Assembly: GCA_016223245.1 (NCBI GenBank)
Contig: JACRPL010000005.1
Coordinates: 23,797-87,796 of the forward strand
Direction: 5' to 3'
Length of the DNA: 64,000 nt
From: Candidatus Saganbacteria bacterium
GTDB lineage: Bacteria > Margulisbacteria > WOR-1 > XYC2-FULL-46-14 > XYC2-FULL-37-10
Shown here one piece after another: positions 48,163 to 56,530 of this stretch. The notes under the pieces were generated by a model. It was not told the origin of the DNA, ran no database searches, and worked only from the letters and a program-made list of their open reading frames with translations. Each line of letters starts with the position of its first letter. The stretch's first letter is position 1. A program made the position numbers and the translations under genes.

Positions 48163-48863
48163 TGATCACATTTAAAATTGAAAGATTTGATCCTGATGTT
48201 GATCGAGAGCCTAGATTTCAGACTTACTCCGTTGCCGACAACAAAGAAATGTCGGTTCTCGAAGCACTTTTCTATATTTTGGAAAACCTGGACGGATCGC
48301 TATCATTTAGATACTCATGTAGAGGGGCTGTTTGCGGATCGTGCGCCATGCATATTAACGGACGGAACAGATTAGCCTGCCAAACGCTCATAAAAACCCT
48401 TAATTCAAAAACAATTACGGTCTCCCCGCTCCCACATCAAAAAATAATTAAAGATCTCGTGGTTGATATGGACAATTTCTTTGAGAAATACGAGAAGATC
48501 AAACCATATCTTATAAATCATTCGGTTGAGCCCGAGAAAGAAAGGCTTCAGTCCATAAAAGAAAGAGAAAAGATAGACGAGATGGTAAATTGCATCCTTT
48601 GCGGTGCATGTTATTCGGCCTGTACAATGTCAGCGCTCGACGGAAAGTTCTTAGGCCCTGCCGCATTAACTAAAGCTTATAGATTTTATGCAGATTCAAG
48701 GGATACCGCGAAAAAAGAAAGAGCGGAGATCGTTGATTCCGAACACGGAATATTTCGATGCCACACGCTATTTAATTGCAGTGAAGTTTGTCCTAAAAAG
48801 ATCGTCCCGACATACTCTATCCAAAAATTAAAGGGCGCTGTGGCTAAAAAAAGATTATCTTAA
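48162..48863 (+). CDS. sdhB: Succinate dehydrogenase iron-sulfur subunit
   Basis: 233 residues: [2Fe-2S] CRGAVCGSCAMHINGRNRLAC, second group CILCGACYSAC and third CHTLFNCSEVCPK. Carries electrons from SdhA to the membrane anchor. A diverged copy of codons for SEVCPKKIVPTYSIQ lies 0.7 kb downstream (49486-49530). Last gene of the TCA operon. Confidence 0.95.
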   Translation: MITFKIERFDPDVDREPRFQTYSVADNKEMSVLEALFYILENLDGSLSFRYSCRGAVCGSCAMHINGRNRLACQTLIKTLNSKTITVSPLPHQKIIKDLVVDMDNFFEKYEKIKPYLINHSVEPEKERLQSIKEREKIDEMVNCILCGACYSACTMSALDGKFLGPAALTKAYRFYADSRDTAKKERAEIVDSEHGIFRCHTLFNCSEVCPKKIVPTYSIQKLKGAVAKKRLS

Positions 48864-48880
48864 GGATAATCAAGTCCAAG

Positions 48881-49156
48881 TTATACGTTTTTTAAATGCT
48901 TGCGAACGTCATCATGGCTGCCAACCAAGATAAATGAAGCAATATCTTTGTGAATCGAGAATAAAATCCTATCTTTCAAAGAAGACCTTATTTCCCATAA
49001 ATGGCTACGCAACTGTTTTAACCCCAGCCCTTTATGGTTTATGCCTGAATCGTAAAGATTTATCAGCTCTTTGACGGCCTCATTGACACTTTTTTATTTT
49101 ATTGCATCCAATTTCTTGAAGTGCCTTAAAAATGACGGCGTAGAATAAAATCTCAT
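48881..49156 (-). pseudogene. RelE/HigB-like toxin with an in-frame stop codon
   Basis: Reads MRFYSTPSFLRHFKKLDAIK, then TAA, then in the same frame KSVNEAVKELINLYDSG, KGLGLKQLRSHLWEIRSSLK and DRILFSIHKDIASFILVGSHDDVRKHLKNV. The second part has the pattern of RelE/ParE-superfamily toxins (L..LRG.LWE.R). The TAA at codon 21 is one base from CAA (Gln), so a single nonsense change inactivates it. Its ATG overlaps the antitoxin stop as ATGA. Confidence 0.75.
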
Positions 49157-49422
49157 TTTTTCGATATTTTATTCAAATATTTAACAAAATCGTTTCCGCT
49201 TTTGAATATCTTGCCACGTTTTTCTTTGGATATTTTCTCAATCTTGTCTAATTCTTCTTTGGAATATCCTTCATCATCAAACCTTTTTGGCGTTAAAATA
49301 ATATGATACCCGTCATCCGTAATTTCAACATGGCTACCGGCAAAGAGGCCGACATCCTTTGCGATCTTCTCGGGAATTGGCACAAATTTAATTTTATTTT
49401 TTTCTATAACCTTTTCTGTCAT
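49153..49422 (-). CDS. AbrB/MazE-type antitoxin
   Basis: 89 residues; swapped-hairpin AbrB start KIKFVPIPEKIAKDVGLFAGSHVEITDDGYHIILTPK, then a charged helical tail for toxin binding. GGAGGG before the ATG. Overlaps the toxin pseudogene by 4 bases in the usual antitoxin-first order. Intact although its partner is broken. Confidence 0.75.
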   Translation of the reverse strand: MTEKVIEKNKIKFVPIPEKIAKDVGLFAGSHVEITDDGYHIILTPKRFDDEGYSKEELDKIEKISKEKRGKIFKSGNDFVKYLNKISKK

Positions 49423-49747
49423 TGTTTATCCCTCCATATTTTCTTAAAGATATAATATCATAAAATTTGATAATTTGTCATGCCTAGCGAAGTATGCCCT
49501 AAGAAAATTGTCCCAACCTATTCGATCCAATATGTTTTTTAACCCTTGCCCCGAGCCTGTCGAAGGGCTACAATATATCATCGGCAGAAATTCAGAGGTG
49601 TTTTCATGGATAGAGAAAAAACTAAGCCACAAAAAATAATAAATGCTTTTTAAAAGCACATCCCCAGCAATAATAAAAAAGCCAAAAAAGAAGGGAAATT
49701 TCTTTCTTTAAATCAAAATTAAAACATTCTATAGCAGGCGAACATAA
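49423..49747. other. Intergenic region with an sdhB remnant and a simple repeat
   Basis: Holds the sdhB-like fragment (49486-49542), then a palindromic tract CCCTTGCC..GAGCCTGTCGAAGGGCT (49543-49571) of a kind also nested in the sucC insertion, then AT-rich sequence. No intact gene is supported. Confidence 0.5.
49486..49542 (+). pseudogene. Diverged duplicate of the 3' end of sdhB
   Basis: Encodes SEVCPKKIVPTYSIQ followed by YVF and a stop. The first 15 residues are identical to sdhB residues near its C-terminus, while at least nine of the codons differ synonymously (for example GTA for GTT, TGC for TGT, ATT for ATC, CCA for CCG). It is therefore not a recent tandem copy but a piece of a related sdhB. 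Confidence 0.8.
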
Positions 49748-50842
49748 ATGACACAAAAGAAAATATATATAGCGGCGACAAGACAAAACGACGGAAAGAC
49801 GATCACATCGTTAGGATTGATGTCCGTTCTCAAGAAAAGAATTAAGAAAGTTGGTTACATAAAGCCCGTCGGCCAGCATTATCTTGTGATCGGCGGTAAG
49901 AAAGTCGACAAAGACGCGGTACTTATGAGCCAGGTTTATTCGCTAAAAGACAAGCTAACCGATATGAGCCCGGTTGCCGTCCCTCAAGGATTTACGGAAG
50001 ACTATATCAATCACGGAAGAAAAGAAACCCTCATCAGAAAGATCAAAAAGTCATTCCATCAAATAGCCCAGGCAAATGATTTCGTATTGATCGAAGGCAC
50101 CGGCCACGCAGGTGTTGGCGCCGTATTTGACATGTCAAACTCCGATGTAGCCTCACTCTTAAAATCAAAAGTAATAATTGTCTCAATTGGGGGCATTGGA
50201 AAACCAATTGACGAGATAATGCTCAATAAAGCAATGTTTGATGAGAAAGGCGTTGAAGTATTAGGCGTCATAATCAACAAGGTTCACGAAAAGAAATACG
50301 CAAAAATAAATAAATATGTAAGAGCCGGCCTTGCGCGTAAGAAAATAGAAGTATTGGGGGTTATTCCTTACAAAGAATCTCTTTCAAATCCCACCATGCA
50401 GCAGCTTTTGGAAGATCTTGACGGAAAGCTGTTAAGCGGAGAAGAAGGCCTAACCAACAATGTCCATCGAATGATAATTGGCGCAATGCCTCCGCACGAG
50501 GCTCTAAAATACTTTGGAAGAGGAACATTACTTATCACTCCCGGAAGCCGCGAAGATCTTATCTTAACGGCAGTATCCGGATCATTGGGCGAACAAGCCG
50601 GCGATTATGGAGTATCGGGCATAATATTAACAGGAAATGTTACCCCTCACCGGCATGTACTAAAACTAATCAACGACTTTGATATCCCGATCATCCAAGT
50701 AAAAGAAGATACTTTCACCGTGGCTTCATACATCCATGATCTTATAGTTAAGATCAGGCCAATGGATATTGAAAAAATAAAAGCAACTGACGATCTTATC
50801 GAAAAATACGTGGATATCAATCGGATCCTCGAGCAGATCTAG
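49748..50842 (+). CDS. BioD-like P-loop + DRTGG domain protein
   Basis: 364 residues. N-terminal dethiobiotin-synthetase-like fold with ATRQNDGKTITSLGL (P-loop), VGYIKPVGQ and LIEGTGHAGVGAVFD; C-terminal DRTGG domain (AMPPHEALKYFGRGTLLITPGSREDLILTAV, IIQVKEDTFTVASYI). The same domain pair forms the N-terminal half of long phosphotransacetylases, but the catalytic part is absent. Function unknown, perhaps a nucleotide or acetyl-CoA sensor. Convergent with the next gene, overlapping by 4 bases. Confidence 0.75.
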   Translation: MTQKKIYIAATRQNDGKTITSLGLMSVLKKRIKKVGYIKPVGQHYLVIGGKKVDKDAVLMSQVYSLKDKLTDMSPVAVPQGFTEDYINHGRKETLIRKIKKSFHQIAQANDFVLIEGTGHAGVGAVFDMSNSDVASLLKSKVIIVSIGGIGKPIDEIMLNKAMFDEKGVEVLGVIINKVHEKKYAKINKYVRAGLARKKIEVLGVIPYKESLSNPTMQQLLEDLDGKLLSGEEGLTNNVHRMIIGAMPPHEALKYFGRGTLLITPGSREDLILTAVSGSLGEQAGDYGVSGIILTGNVTPHRHVLKLINDFDIPIIQVKEDTFTVASYIHDLIVKIRPMDIEKIKATDDLIEKYVDINRILEQI

Positions 50843-51642
50843 TTTGCTTGCCCTAGGACAAAACCCGAAAGCTTGATTAAACTTGACTTCGCGGCGCTTG
50901 ATCTAATGCCGCTTAATTTGGATGCTGCTAAATTGCAATATTTTACAGCGACTTCCTTCCCGACGCGCGGCTCGTCCCCTGCCATATCAAGATAATCATC
51001 GATTATTTGAAATCCCATTCCCAAGTTATGCCCATATTGCTTTAGAGCTAAGATATTTTTACCTGATGAGCCTGAAAGGATCGCACCCGCTTCGCAGCAA
51101 GTCGCGAACAAGGAAGCGGTCTTTTCCTCAATGATTTTTAAATAATCATTAATTTTCATGATGGAATTCTGGGGCTTATGGAGCTGTTCAATCTCTCCTC
51201 GGCAGATAGTCCCTGCGTTTTTAAGCAAAAGCATTATGATAGGAACGGAATTGAGAGACGCAATTAATTCAAAAGCTTTAGAATAGAGGAAATCACCGAA
51301 TAATATTGCCGCATCCCTGCCGTATTTTATATTAACTGATTTTTGGCTGCGCCTTTTTTCCGCTCTGTCGATAATATCATCATGGATTAATGTCGCAGTA
51401 TGAATGAGCTCAATTGCGGCCGCTAGATCAATTACTTTTGGTTTAATAGATGATCCCAATCTCGCGGATAATAATACTAAAGCGGGGCGAAGCCTTTTCC
51501 CCGGTTTTTTTAGAATATAGTTTCCGATCTCGGCTACATACTTGTCGGCGTCGCGTGATAGTAGAGTATGAAGCCTTTTTTCAATTTGAAGAAGTTCTTT
51601 TTTTATAGGACCGTATATCTCGATTAGATTCGATTTATTCAA
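50839..51642 (-). CDS. Polyprenyl diphosphate synthase, shortened
   Basis: Trans-isoprenyl diphosphate synthase for the quinone side chain or carrier lipids. First Asp-rich motif LIHDDIIDRAEKRR, GKRLRPALVLLSAR, and second motif QIIDDYLDMAGDEPRVGKE. After this the usual DLxxGKxTLPxI segment is missing and the protein ends about 45-60 residues early. All candidate starts are TTG: 51666 or 51642; the latter follows TTGGGGATA and gives 267 residues. Overlaps the NIL-domain gene. Quinone use by Sdh, NrfD and FixC makes menaquinone synthesis a sensible role. Confidence 0.78.
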   Translation of the reverse strand: MNKSNLIEIYGPIKKELLQIEKRLHTLLSRDADKYVAEIGNYILKKPGKRLRPALVLLSARLGSSIKPKVIDLAAAIELIHTATLIHDDIIDRAEKRRSQKSVNIKYGRDAAILFGDFLYSKAFELIASLNSVPIIMLLLKNAGTICRGEIEQLHKPQNSIMKINDYLKIIEEKTASLFATCCEAGAILSGSSGKNILALKQYGHNLGMGFQIIDDYLDMAGDEPRVGKEVAVKYCNLAASKLSGIRSSAAKSSLIKLSGFVLGQAN

Positions 51643-51883
51643 TAATATCCCCAAAGATCGGTTCAACTATCACTCCGGCCTTGGACAAATATTTGATCCC
51701 TTGATCCAAGGCTTTTTCTTCACCAACGAGCTCTAGTACCATCTCACCGATCTTTTCGGTAACTCTAGCGCGGCGGATATTTGGCACGATATTGTATTTC
51801 ATAGCCATATTAAATATCACCGGTTTTTTTATCTGATCTTGAGGGAAAGTCAGCTTGATCAATTTTTTTGATTTTTTTGCCAT
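51635..51883 (-). CDS. NIL-domain protein
   Basis: 82 residues, a stand-alone NIL domain (KLTFPQDQIKKPVIFNMAMKYNIVPNIRRARVTEKIGEMVLELVG). NIL domains bind small ligands such as methionine in ABC transporters, and NIL proteins accompany anaerobic homocysteine synthesis genes. Its place in this sulfur operon fits such a role, but the exact function is unknown. One base from thiF. Confidence 0.8.
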   Translation of the reverse strand: MAKKSKKLIKLTFPQDQIKKPVIFNMAMKYNIVPNIRRARVTEKIGEMVLELVGEEKALDQGIKYLSKAGVIVEPIFGDIIE

Positions 51884-51884
51884 T

Positions 51885-52697
51885 TTATACGACCTCCTTT
51901 TTTAGACCACAGAACCATTCGTAATCGATCAACTTTGTAACAGTCGGATTCTCACCGCAAACAGGACACGTCTTATCCCTTGGAACTTTCACTTTTCTAA
52001 AACTCATCTCAAGAGAACTGAATATTATCATTTTGCCGATTAGCGGCTCGCCTATCCCTAAAATAAGCTTTAATGTTTCCGTAGCCTGAATAAGACCTAT
52101 AACACCAGCCAAAGCTCCGAGCACTCCCGCTTCTTGGCATGATGGGACAGATCCTGGAGGCGGGGGTTCCGAGAACATACATCGATAACAAGGGCCTTCG
52201 TGCGGCTTAATGACCATCGCTTGGCCGTCAAACCTAAAGAAAGCTCCATGAACTAACGGCTTGTTTGTTAGAACACAGGCATCGTTTACCAAGTATCTGG
52301 TAGGAAAGTTATCGGTGCCATCAACAATGATATCGTAATCCTTGATGACATCCATTATATTTGCGGATGTAAGCCTCATGACAAGAGGGATAATTTTTAT
52401 ATCAGTGTTCATTTTAGAAAGCCTTGCAGCGGCAACGGTAGCTTTCTCTTTTCCGATATCGTCTGTCGTATATATTATTTGCCTGTGAAGATTATTCATC
52501 TCAACAACATCGGAATCAACTATTCCTAATGTGCCGACCCCTGCTCCTGCAAGATAGGCTGCGATTGGAGAACCCAGTCCCCCCGCACCCAATACCAAGA
52601 CTTTGGAGGCTAAAAGTTTTTCTTGGCCTTTCCCGCCGATATGCGGCAATAAGATCTGCCTGCTATATCGCTCTATTTGATCTTCGGTTAAGCTCAC
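51885..52697 (-). CDS. ThiF/MoeB-family carrier-protein activating enzyme
   Basis: 270 residues. Rossmann motif VLGAGGLGSPIAAYLAGAGVG, DSDVVEMNNLHRQIIY, DGTDNFPTRYLVND and zinc cysteines CYRC and CPVC. Adenylates the C-terminal Gly of a ubiquitin-like carrier so that it can take up sulfide or persulfide. GTG start overlapping the carrier gene (GTGA). Its target is most likely the small protein encoded just upstream; HcyF/MoeZ-like role is inferred from context. Confidence 0.88.
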   Translation of the reverse strand: MSLTEDQIERYSRQILLPHIGGKGQEKLLASKVLVLGAGGLGSPIAAYLAGAGVGTLGIVDSDVVEMNNLHRQIIYTTDDIGKEKATVAAARLSKMNTDIKIIPLVMRLTSANIMDVIKDYDIIVDGTDNFPTRYLVNDACVLTNKPLVHGAFFRFDGQAMVIKPHEGPCYRCMFSEPPPPGSVPSCQEAGVLGALAGVIGLIQATETLKLILGIGEPLIGKMIIFSSLEMSFRKVKVPRDKTCPVCGENPTVTKLIDYEWFCGLKKEVV

Positions 52698-52975
52698 TTG
52701 GATCCTCCGGCAATCGCTGGGATAATTGAGACTTCGTCATTTTCTTTAATTTCAGTCGCTTCACCCTGCAAAAATCTAATGTCCTCTTCGTTGACATAAA
52801 TATTAATAAAACGCCTGACTTTCCCCGATTCGTCGCATATCCTGTCTTTTATTCCTGGAAATTTGGAATCAAGATCTGATAGCAATGTTTTTACATCGGC
52901 GCCTGCTGCCTCGACGATATCTTTCCCGTTGGTTACCTTCTGTAAAGGCTGTGGGATCCTTATTTTTACGCTCAT
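52694..52975 (-). CDS. ThiS/MoaD-like sulfur carrier ending Gly-Gly-Ser-Lys
   Basis: 93 residues of ubiquitin-like fold: VKIRIPQPLQKVTNGKD, VRRFINIYVNEEDIRFLQG, ENDEVSIIPAIAGGSK. The di-glycine is followed by Ser-Lys, so it cannot be activated until two residues are removed. The same arrangement is known for HcyS of Wolinella (Gly-Gly-Ala trimmed by a JAMM peptidase), and a JAMM gene lies at 58589 in this operon. Overlaps thrC and thiF by 4 bases each. Confidence 0.87.
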   Translation of the reverse strand: MSVKIRIPQPLQKVTNGKDIVEAAGADVKTLLSDLDSKFPGIKDRICDESGKVRRFINIYVNEEDIRFLQGEATEIKENDEVSIIPAIAGGSK

Positions 52976-54198
52976 AATTTAACTTCCTCCTCGAACGATT
53001 TTAATGTCGCCTTGATCTTTGTCGGTTTTCCAATGTGATTTTGTATCGCTTCCTGGGTTTTTAAGCCATTTCCGGTTATACAGATAACCATAGACTCATC
53101 TTTTGGAATAACACCCTGCTCAATAAGCTTCTTTGCGGTACCAACGGTCACGCCGCCTGCAGTTTCGGTAAATATTCCTTCAGTACAGGCAAGTAATTTT
53201 ATAGCATCGACTATTTCTTCGTCAGTTACCGACTCTGCCCACCCGCCTGTTTCTTCGACAGTAGCTTTAGCATAATATCCATCGGCGGGATTGCCGATCG
53301 CCAATGATTTTGCGATAGTTTTTGGCTTAACAGGCTTCATGATCTCGGCTTTTTCTTTTATCATGTTAACGATAGGCGCACAACCTGTGGCTTGAGCCGC
53401 GTAAAATTTTGTTTTTGGCTTGTCGATCAAACCTATTTTGTGGAATTCTTTAAATGACTTATAGATCTTGGTTATAAGTGAACCGCCCGCGCACGGTGAT
53501 ATCAAATGCTGCGGCGTCTTCCATCCAAGCTGTTCCACTATCTCAAAACCCAGGGTCTTCGACCCTTCCGCATAATATGGGCGAATATTAATATTAACAA
53601 ATGCCCATTTATATTTGCTGGCGATCTCGGAGCATAGCCTGTTAACTTCATCATAATTGCCTTCAACAGATATTAAATTAGGAGAATAAATAAGCGTCCC
53701 GACAACTTTTCCAAGTTCAAGATCATGTGGAATAAAGATGTAACTCTTAAGTCCCGATTTTGCCGCATGGGACGCGACGGAATTCGCAAGATTGCCCGTA
53801 GATGCGCAGGCAACAGTCTTAAACCCGAGTTCTTTTGCGCGGGATAATGCGACGGATACCACCCTATCTTTAAATGAAAGGGTTGGAGGACAAACCGAAT
53901 CGTCTTTTAGGTAAAGTTCTTTAACCCCGAGTTTTTTGGCCAAATTATCGGCTCTAATTAAAGGAGTATAGCCCGAGTACAACCCATCGGTTGGTTTCCC
54001 GTCAATTGGAAGAAGCTCCCTGTACCTCCAAAGATTTTTTCCGCGGGTCTCTATTACCTCGCGGGACAAGTGTTTTTTGATCTTTTCGTAATCATAGGTG
54101 ACTTCAAGAGATCCGAAGCAATATTCGCATACGAAAAGAGCTTCTTTTGGATATTCTCTTCCGCATTCCTTGCATTTAAGCCCAACCATAAAACTCAT
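52972..54198 (-). CDS. thrC: Threonine synthase (PLP enzyme)
   Basis: 408 residues. N-terminal zinc-ribbon-like CKECGREYP..CEYCFG, then YSGYTPLIRADNLAKKLG, the PLP Lys in PTLSFKDRVVSVAL, ASTGNLANSVASHAA and CAGGSLITKIYKS. Makes threonine from O-phosphohomoserine. Its presence between sulfite reductase and the sulfur carrier is common in anaerobes; a side role in homocysteine formation has not been shown. GGAGGT in the last codons of the sulfite reductase gene provides its ribosome-binding site. Confidence 0.88.
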   Translation of the reverse strand: MSFMVGLKCKECGREYPKEALFVCEYCFGSLEVTYDYEKIKKHLSREVIETRGKNLWRYRELLPIDGKPTDGLYSGYTPLIRADNLAKKLGVKELYLKDDSVCPPTLSFKDRVVSVALSRAKELGFKTVACASTGNLANSVASHAAKSGLKSYIFIPHDLELGKVVGTLIYSPNLISVEGNYDEVNRLCSEIASKYKWAFVNINIRPYYAEGSKTLGFEIVEQLGWKTPQHLISPCAGGSLITKIYKSFKEFHKIGLIDKPKTKFYAAQATGCAPIVNMIKEKAEIMKPVKPKTIAKSLAIGNPADGYYAKATVEETGGWAESVTDEEIVDAIKLLACTEGIFTETAGGVTVGTAKKLIEQGVIPKDESMVICITGNGLKTQEAIQNHIGKPTKIKATLKSFEEEVKL

Positions 54199-54201
54199 TC
54201 T

Positions 54202-56520
54202 TCAGACCTCCTTTTTGACTAATACTTCGAAGTAATTGTCCTTTTCTGTGATGCTTATAACGTCTTGTCCATCGTTCTTGAGGCTAGCGGGGACATTGAT
54301 GATAGGCTCGCCTTGATCTAAGTATACCAAAATTTTGTCCCCTTTTTCCATAGTTTCTAGTCGGATCTTAACTTTTACGTAGTTTATCGGGCAAGCCACG
54401 CCTCTTAAGTCCATTAATACTTCATGGGATGCGACCTTTTTTTCCTCGGTTTTCTTGTCTTCGGCCTCTTTTTTTAATTCATGTCTAATTGGAAAATGAA
54501 AAGTCGGATCCATCGCCTTATATGCCGCCGACACCTCATCGAATAATTCTTGAACATATGCTTTCGCATCGGTTTGAGACACTTCTTCCTTGAGTATTGA
54601 GAAAGCAAACTCGATAATATTCTTGAATTTGTAGGCAACGATGCCCATTTCTACAAATTTTTCCTTAAACTGTGCCATGATCTCGCTTTCGACTATGGTA
54701 TCAACACCCTTTGTCATAAGGAGGGCGCGCGCAGAATATATCAATGCCTTATAAAGGTCTTTTAAGGTAGCTTTTTCTAAAAATTCTTTCGCATCTTTAA
54801 GATCCGATTCAATAATATCGAGAACTCCGGCTCCACACTCGCCTTGAGAAATCCCGGTCAATGAGAATTCCTCGGTTTTGCCCCAATCAACATAGAAGTC
54901 TTTATTTTCTTCATAGGATGGGACAGCAATATAATCTTTGAGAAGTTCGCGGGCCAACCCCTTGCCTGTCTTTTCTAAATATTCATCAACATTAATATCG
55001 GCCGAAAGCGCAACTTCCATCTTCTTGAATAATGCTCTCAAGAATGCAGGAACATTTCTTCCGGGTATTAACCCTATTTCTTCGCCGAATTTCGTATTCG
55101 ACGCCGCCTTATGGCCCCCAACCAATAAATTATAAAATGGGACCGGCCTGTTCCCCACTCTTTTGACCAATCCGTAAAAAGCGATCTTGCCCAATGGGAC
55201 TTGGCCGCAGGAATTTGGGCATCCGTTGATCCTAACTTCAAGTTTCTTGAAAGCATAGCTTCCTACAAATTCTTTTTTGATCATTTCTTCAAGAGATTCC
55301 GAAAGTCCAGGAGAATTGCATACGCCCAAATTGCAGGTTAAAGCGCCTTTGCACGCAACAATGTCCAAAAGAGTTTCAGGATAAAGAAAATCCTTGAGGA
55401 TCCCATTTATCTTTGTATACAACTTAAACAGGCCCCCATTTCTAACAAAACATATTAGAAGATTCTGTTTTTGAGTCGCCCTAAAATCAATATTTGGGAA
55501 TTCTTTTGACAATGAACCTAAATTCTCGAGCTCTTGAGCCGAAAGATCTCCTCGATTGATCCTTAGCTCCACAATCGAATATCCTTTTTGCTTTTGAGGA
55601 AAAACATTATATTTTAAGAATTCTTTATAATTGGCATCGTCGTTTTGAGCGATGGAATCATTTATTTCTTCATATTTTGGCGCAACTATATCTCTTAAAA
55701 CTATCTTTTTTTGAGCCTTTAGGTCTTTGAATTCTTCCCTGTAGAGCTTTTGGAATTCCGGATATCCGATCTTTTCGATCAAAAATCTTAAACGATTATA
55801 ATGCCTATTTTTTGGATCGCCGTGTTTTAAGAAAACATTTCTGACAGCTTCAGCGCAATACGGCAAGTCCTCCGGTTTAATATGTTCTTCCAACAATTTA
55901 CCCAATATTGACCTTGCCCCCATCCCACCTCCAACATATACTCTAAATCCACCCTTTTCGGCCAAGAAACCCATGTCATTGGTTATTACTCCGCCGCAAT
56001 CTTTTGCGCATCCGGAGAATGTCAACTTAAATTTCCTCGGCATCTGAAAGGATTTTTCGTCTTGGATCAAATACTCTGTCAAAGCGACAGCATATTTCCT
56101 GGTATCCATTACTTCATCGGGACAAACGCCTGCTTTGGCACAGGACATAATATTTCTTACTGTATTCCCGCCGCCGCCGCGGGAGGAGAGATCGAAATCG
56201 GATAAGAACTCCATCAACTTAATAGTATCTTCTATCTTCACATTATGGATCTGGATATCCTGCCTAGTTGTAATATGCAGCTTGCCGCTGCCAAACTTTT
56301 GTGAAGCTTGAGCAAGCGCAATAAGCTGCTCACCTGAAACAATCCCTGCCGGGATCCTGATGCGAGTCATGTAAATTCCTCCTCCACGGTGGGAATAGAT
56401 CCCCCATGGCACGCGAACGCCTTTAAAGCGGACCTGTGGAATTTTATTTTGCAGCAATTCATCGAGCGATTGCTTGTAATTTTTCATTCCATCTTTTATT
56501 TCTTTTGATAATTTGAACAT
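54202..56520 (-). CDS. Siroheme sulfite reductase with two cluster sites, helical domain and TusA tail
   Basis: 772 residues. Two nitrite/sulfite reductase halves, each with a complete [4Fe-4S]-siroheme Cys set: C127/C133 and C171/C175 (CAKAGVC, CAKDC), and C390/C396 and C434/C438 (CKGALTC, CPNSC). Residues about 575-690 are helical, HEPN-like. Residues 697-772 are a TusA-type domain with DLRGVACPINYVKVKIRL, whose Cys could accept or relay sulfur. Assimilatory sulfite to sulfide is the likely reaction given the surrounding genes. Most assimilatory enzymes of this length keep only the second Cys set. Confidence 0.87.
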   Translation of the reverse strand: MFKLSKEIKDGMKNYKQSLDELLQNKIPQVRFKGVRVPWGIYSHRGGGIYMTRIRIPAGIVSGEQLIALAQASQKFGSGKLHITTRQDIQIHNVKIEDTIKLMEFLSDFDLSSRGGGGNTVRNIMSCAKAGVCPDEVMDTRKYAVALTEYLIQDEKSFQMPRKFKLTFSGCAKDCGGVITNDMGFLAEKGGFRVYVGGGMGARSILGKLLEEHIKPEDLPYCAEAVRNVFLKHGDPKNRHYNRLRFLIEKIGYPEFQKLYREEFKDLKAQKKIVLRDIVAPKYEEINDSIAQNDDANYKEFLKYNVFPQKQKGYSIVELRINRGDLSAQELENLGSLSKEFPNIDFRATQKQNLLICFVRNGGLFKLYTKINGILKDFLYPETLLDIVACKGALTCNLGVCNSPGLSESLEEMIKKEFVGSYAFKKLEVRINGCPNSCGQVPLGKIAFYGLVKRVGNRPVPFYNLLVGGHKAASNTKFGEEIGLIPGRNVPAFLRALFKKMEVALSADINVDEYLEKTGKGLARELLKDYIAVPSYEENKDFYVDWGKTEEFSLTGISQGECGAGVLDIIESDLKDAKEFLEKATLKDLYKALIYSARALLMTKGVDTIVESEIMAQFKEKFVEMGIVAYKFKNIIEFAFSILKEEVSQTDAKAYVQELFDEVSAAYKAMDPTFHFPIRHELKKEAEDKKTEEKKVASHEVLMDLRGVACPINYVKVKIRLETMEKGDKILVYLDQGEPIINVPASLKNDGQDVISITEKDNYFEVLVKKEV

Positions 56521-56530
56521 TTTTATTCCT

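Noticed and set aside
49444..49659. A 71-codon minus-strand open frame
   Set aside because: It is made of the reverse of the sdhB remnant and of palindromic repeat sequence, with no ribosome-binding site.
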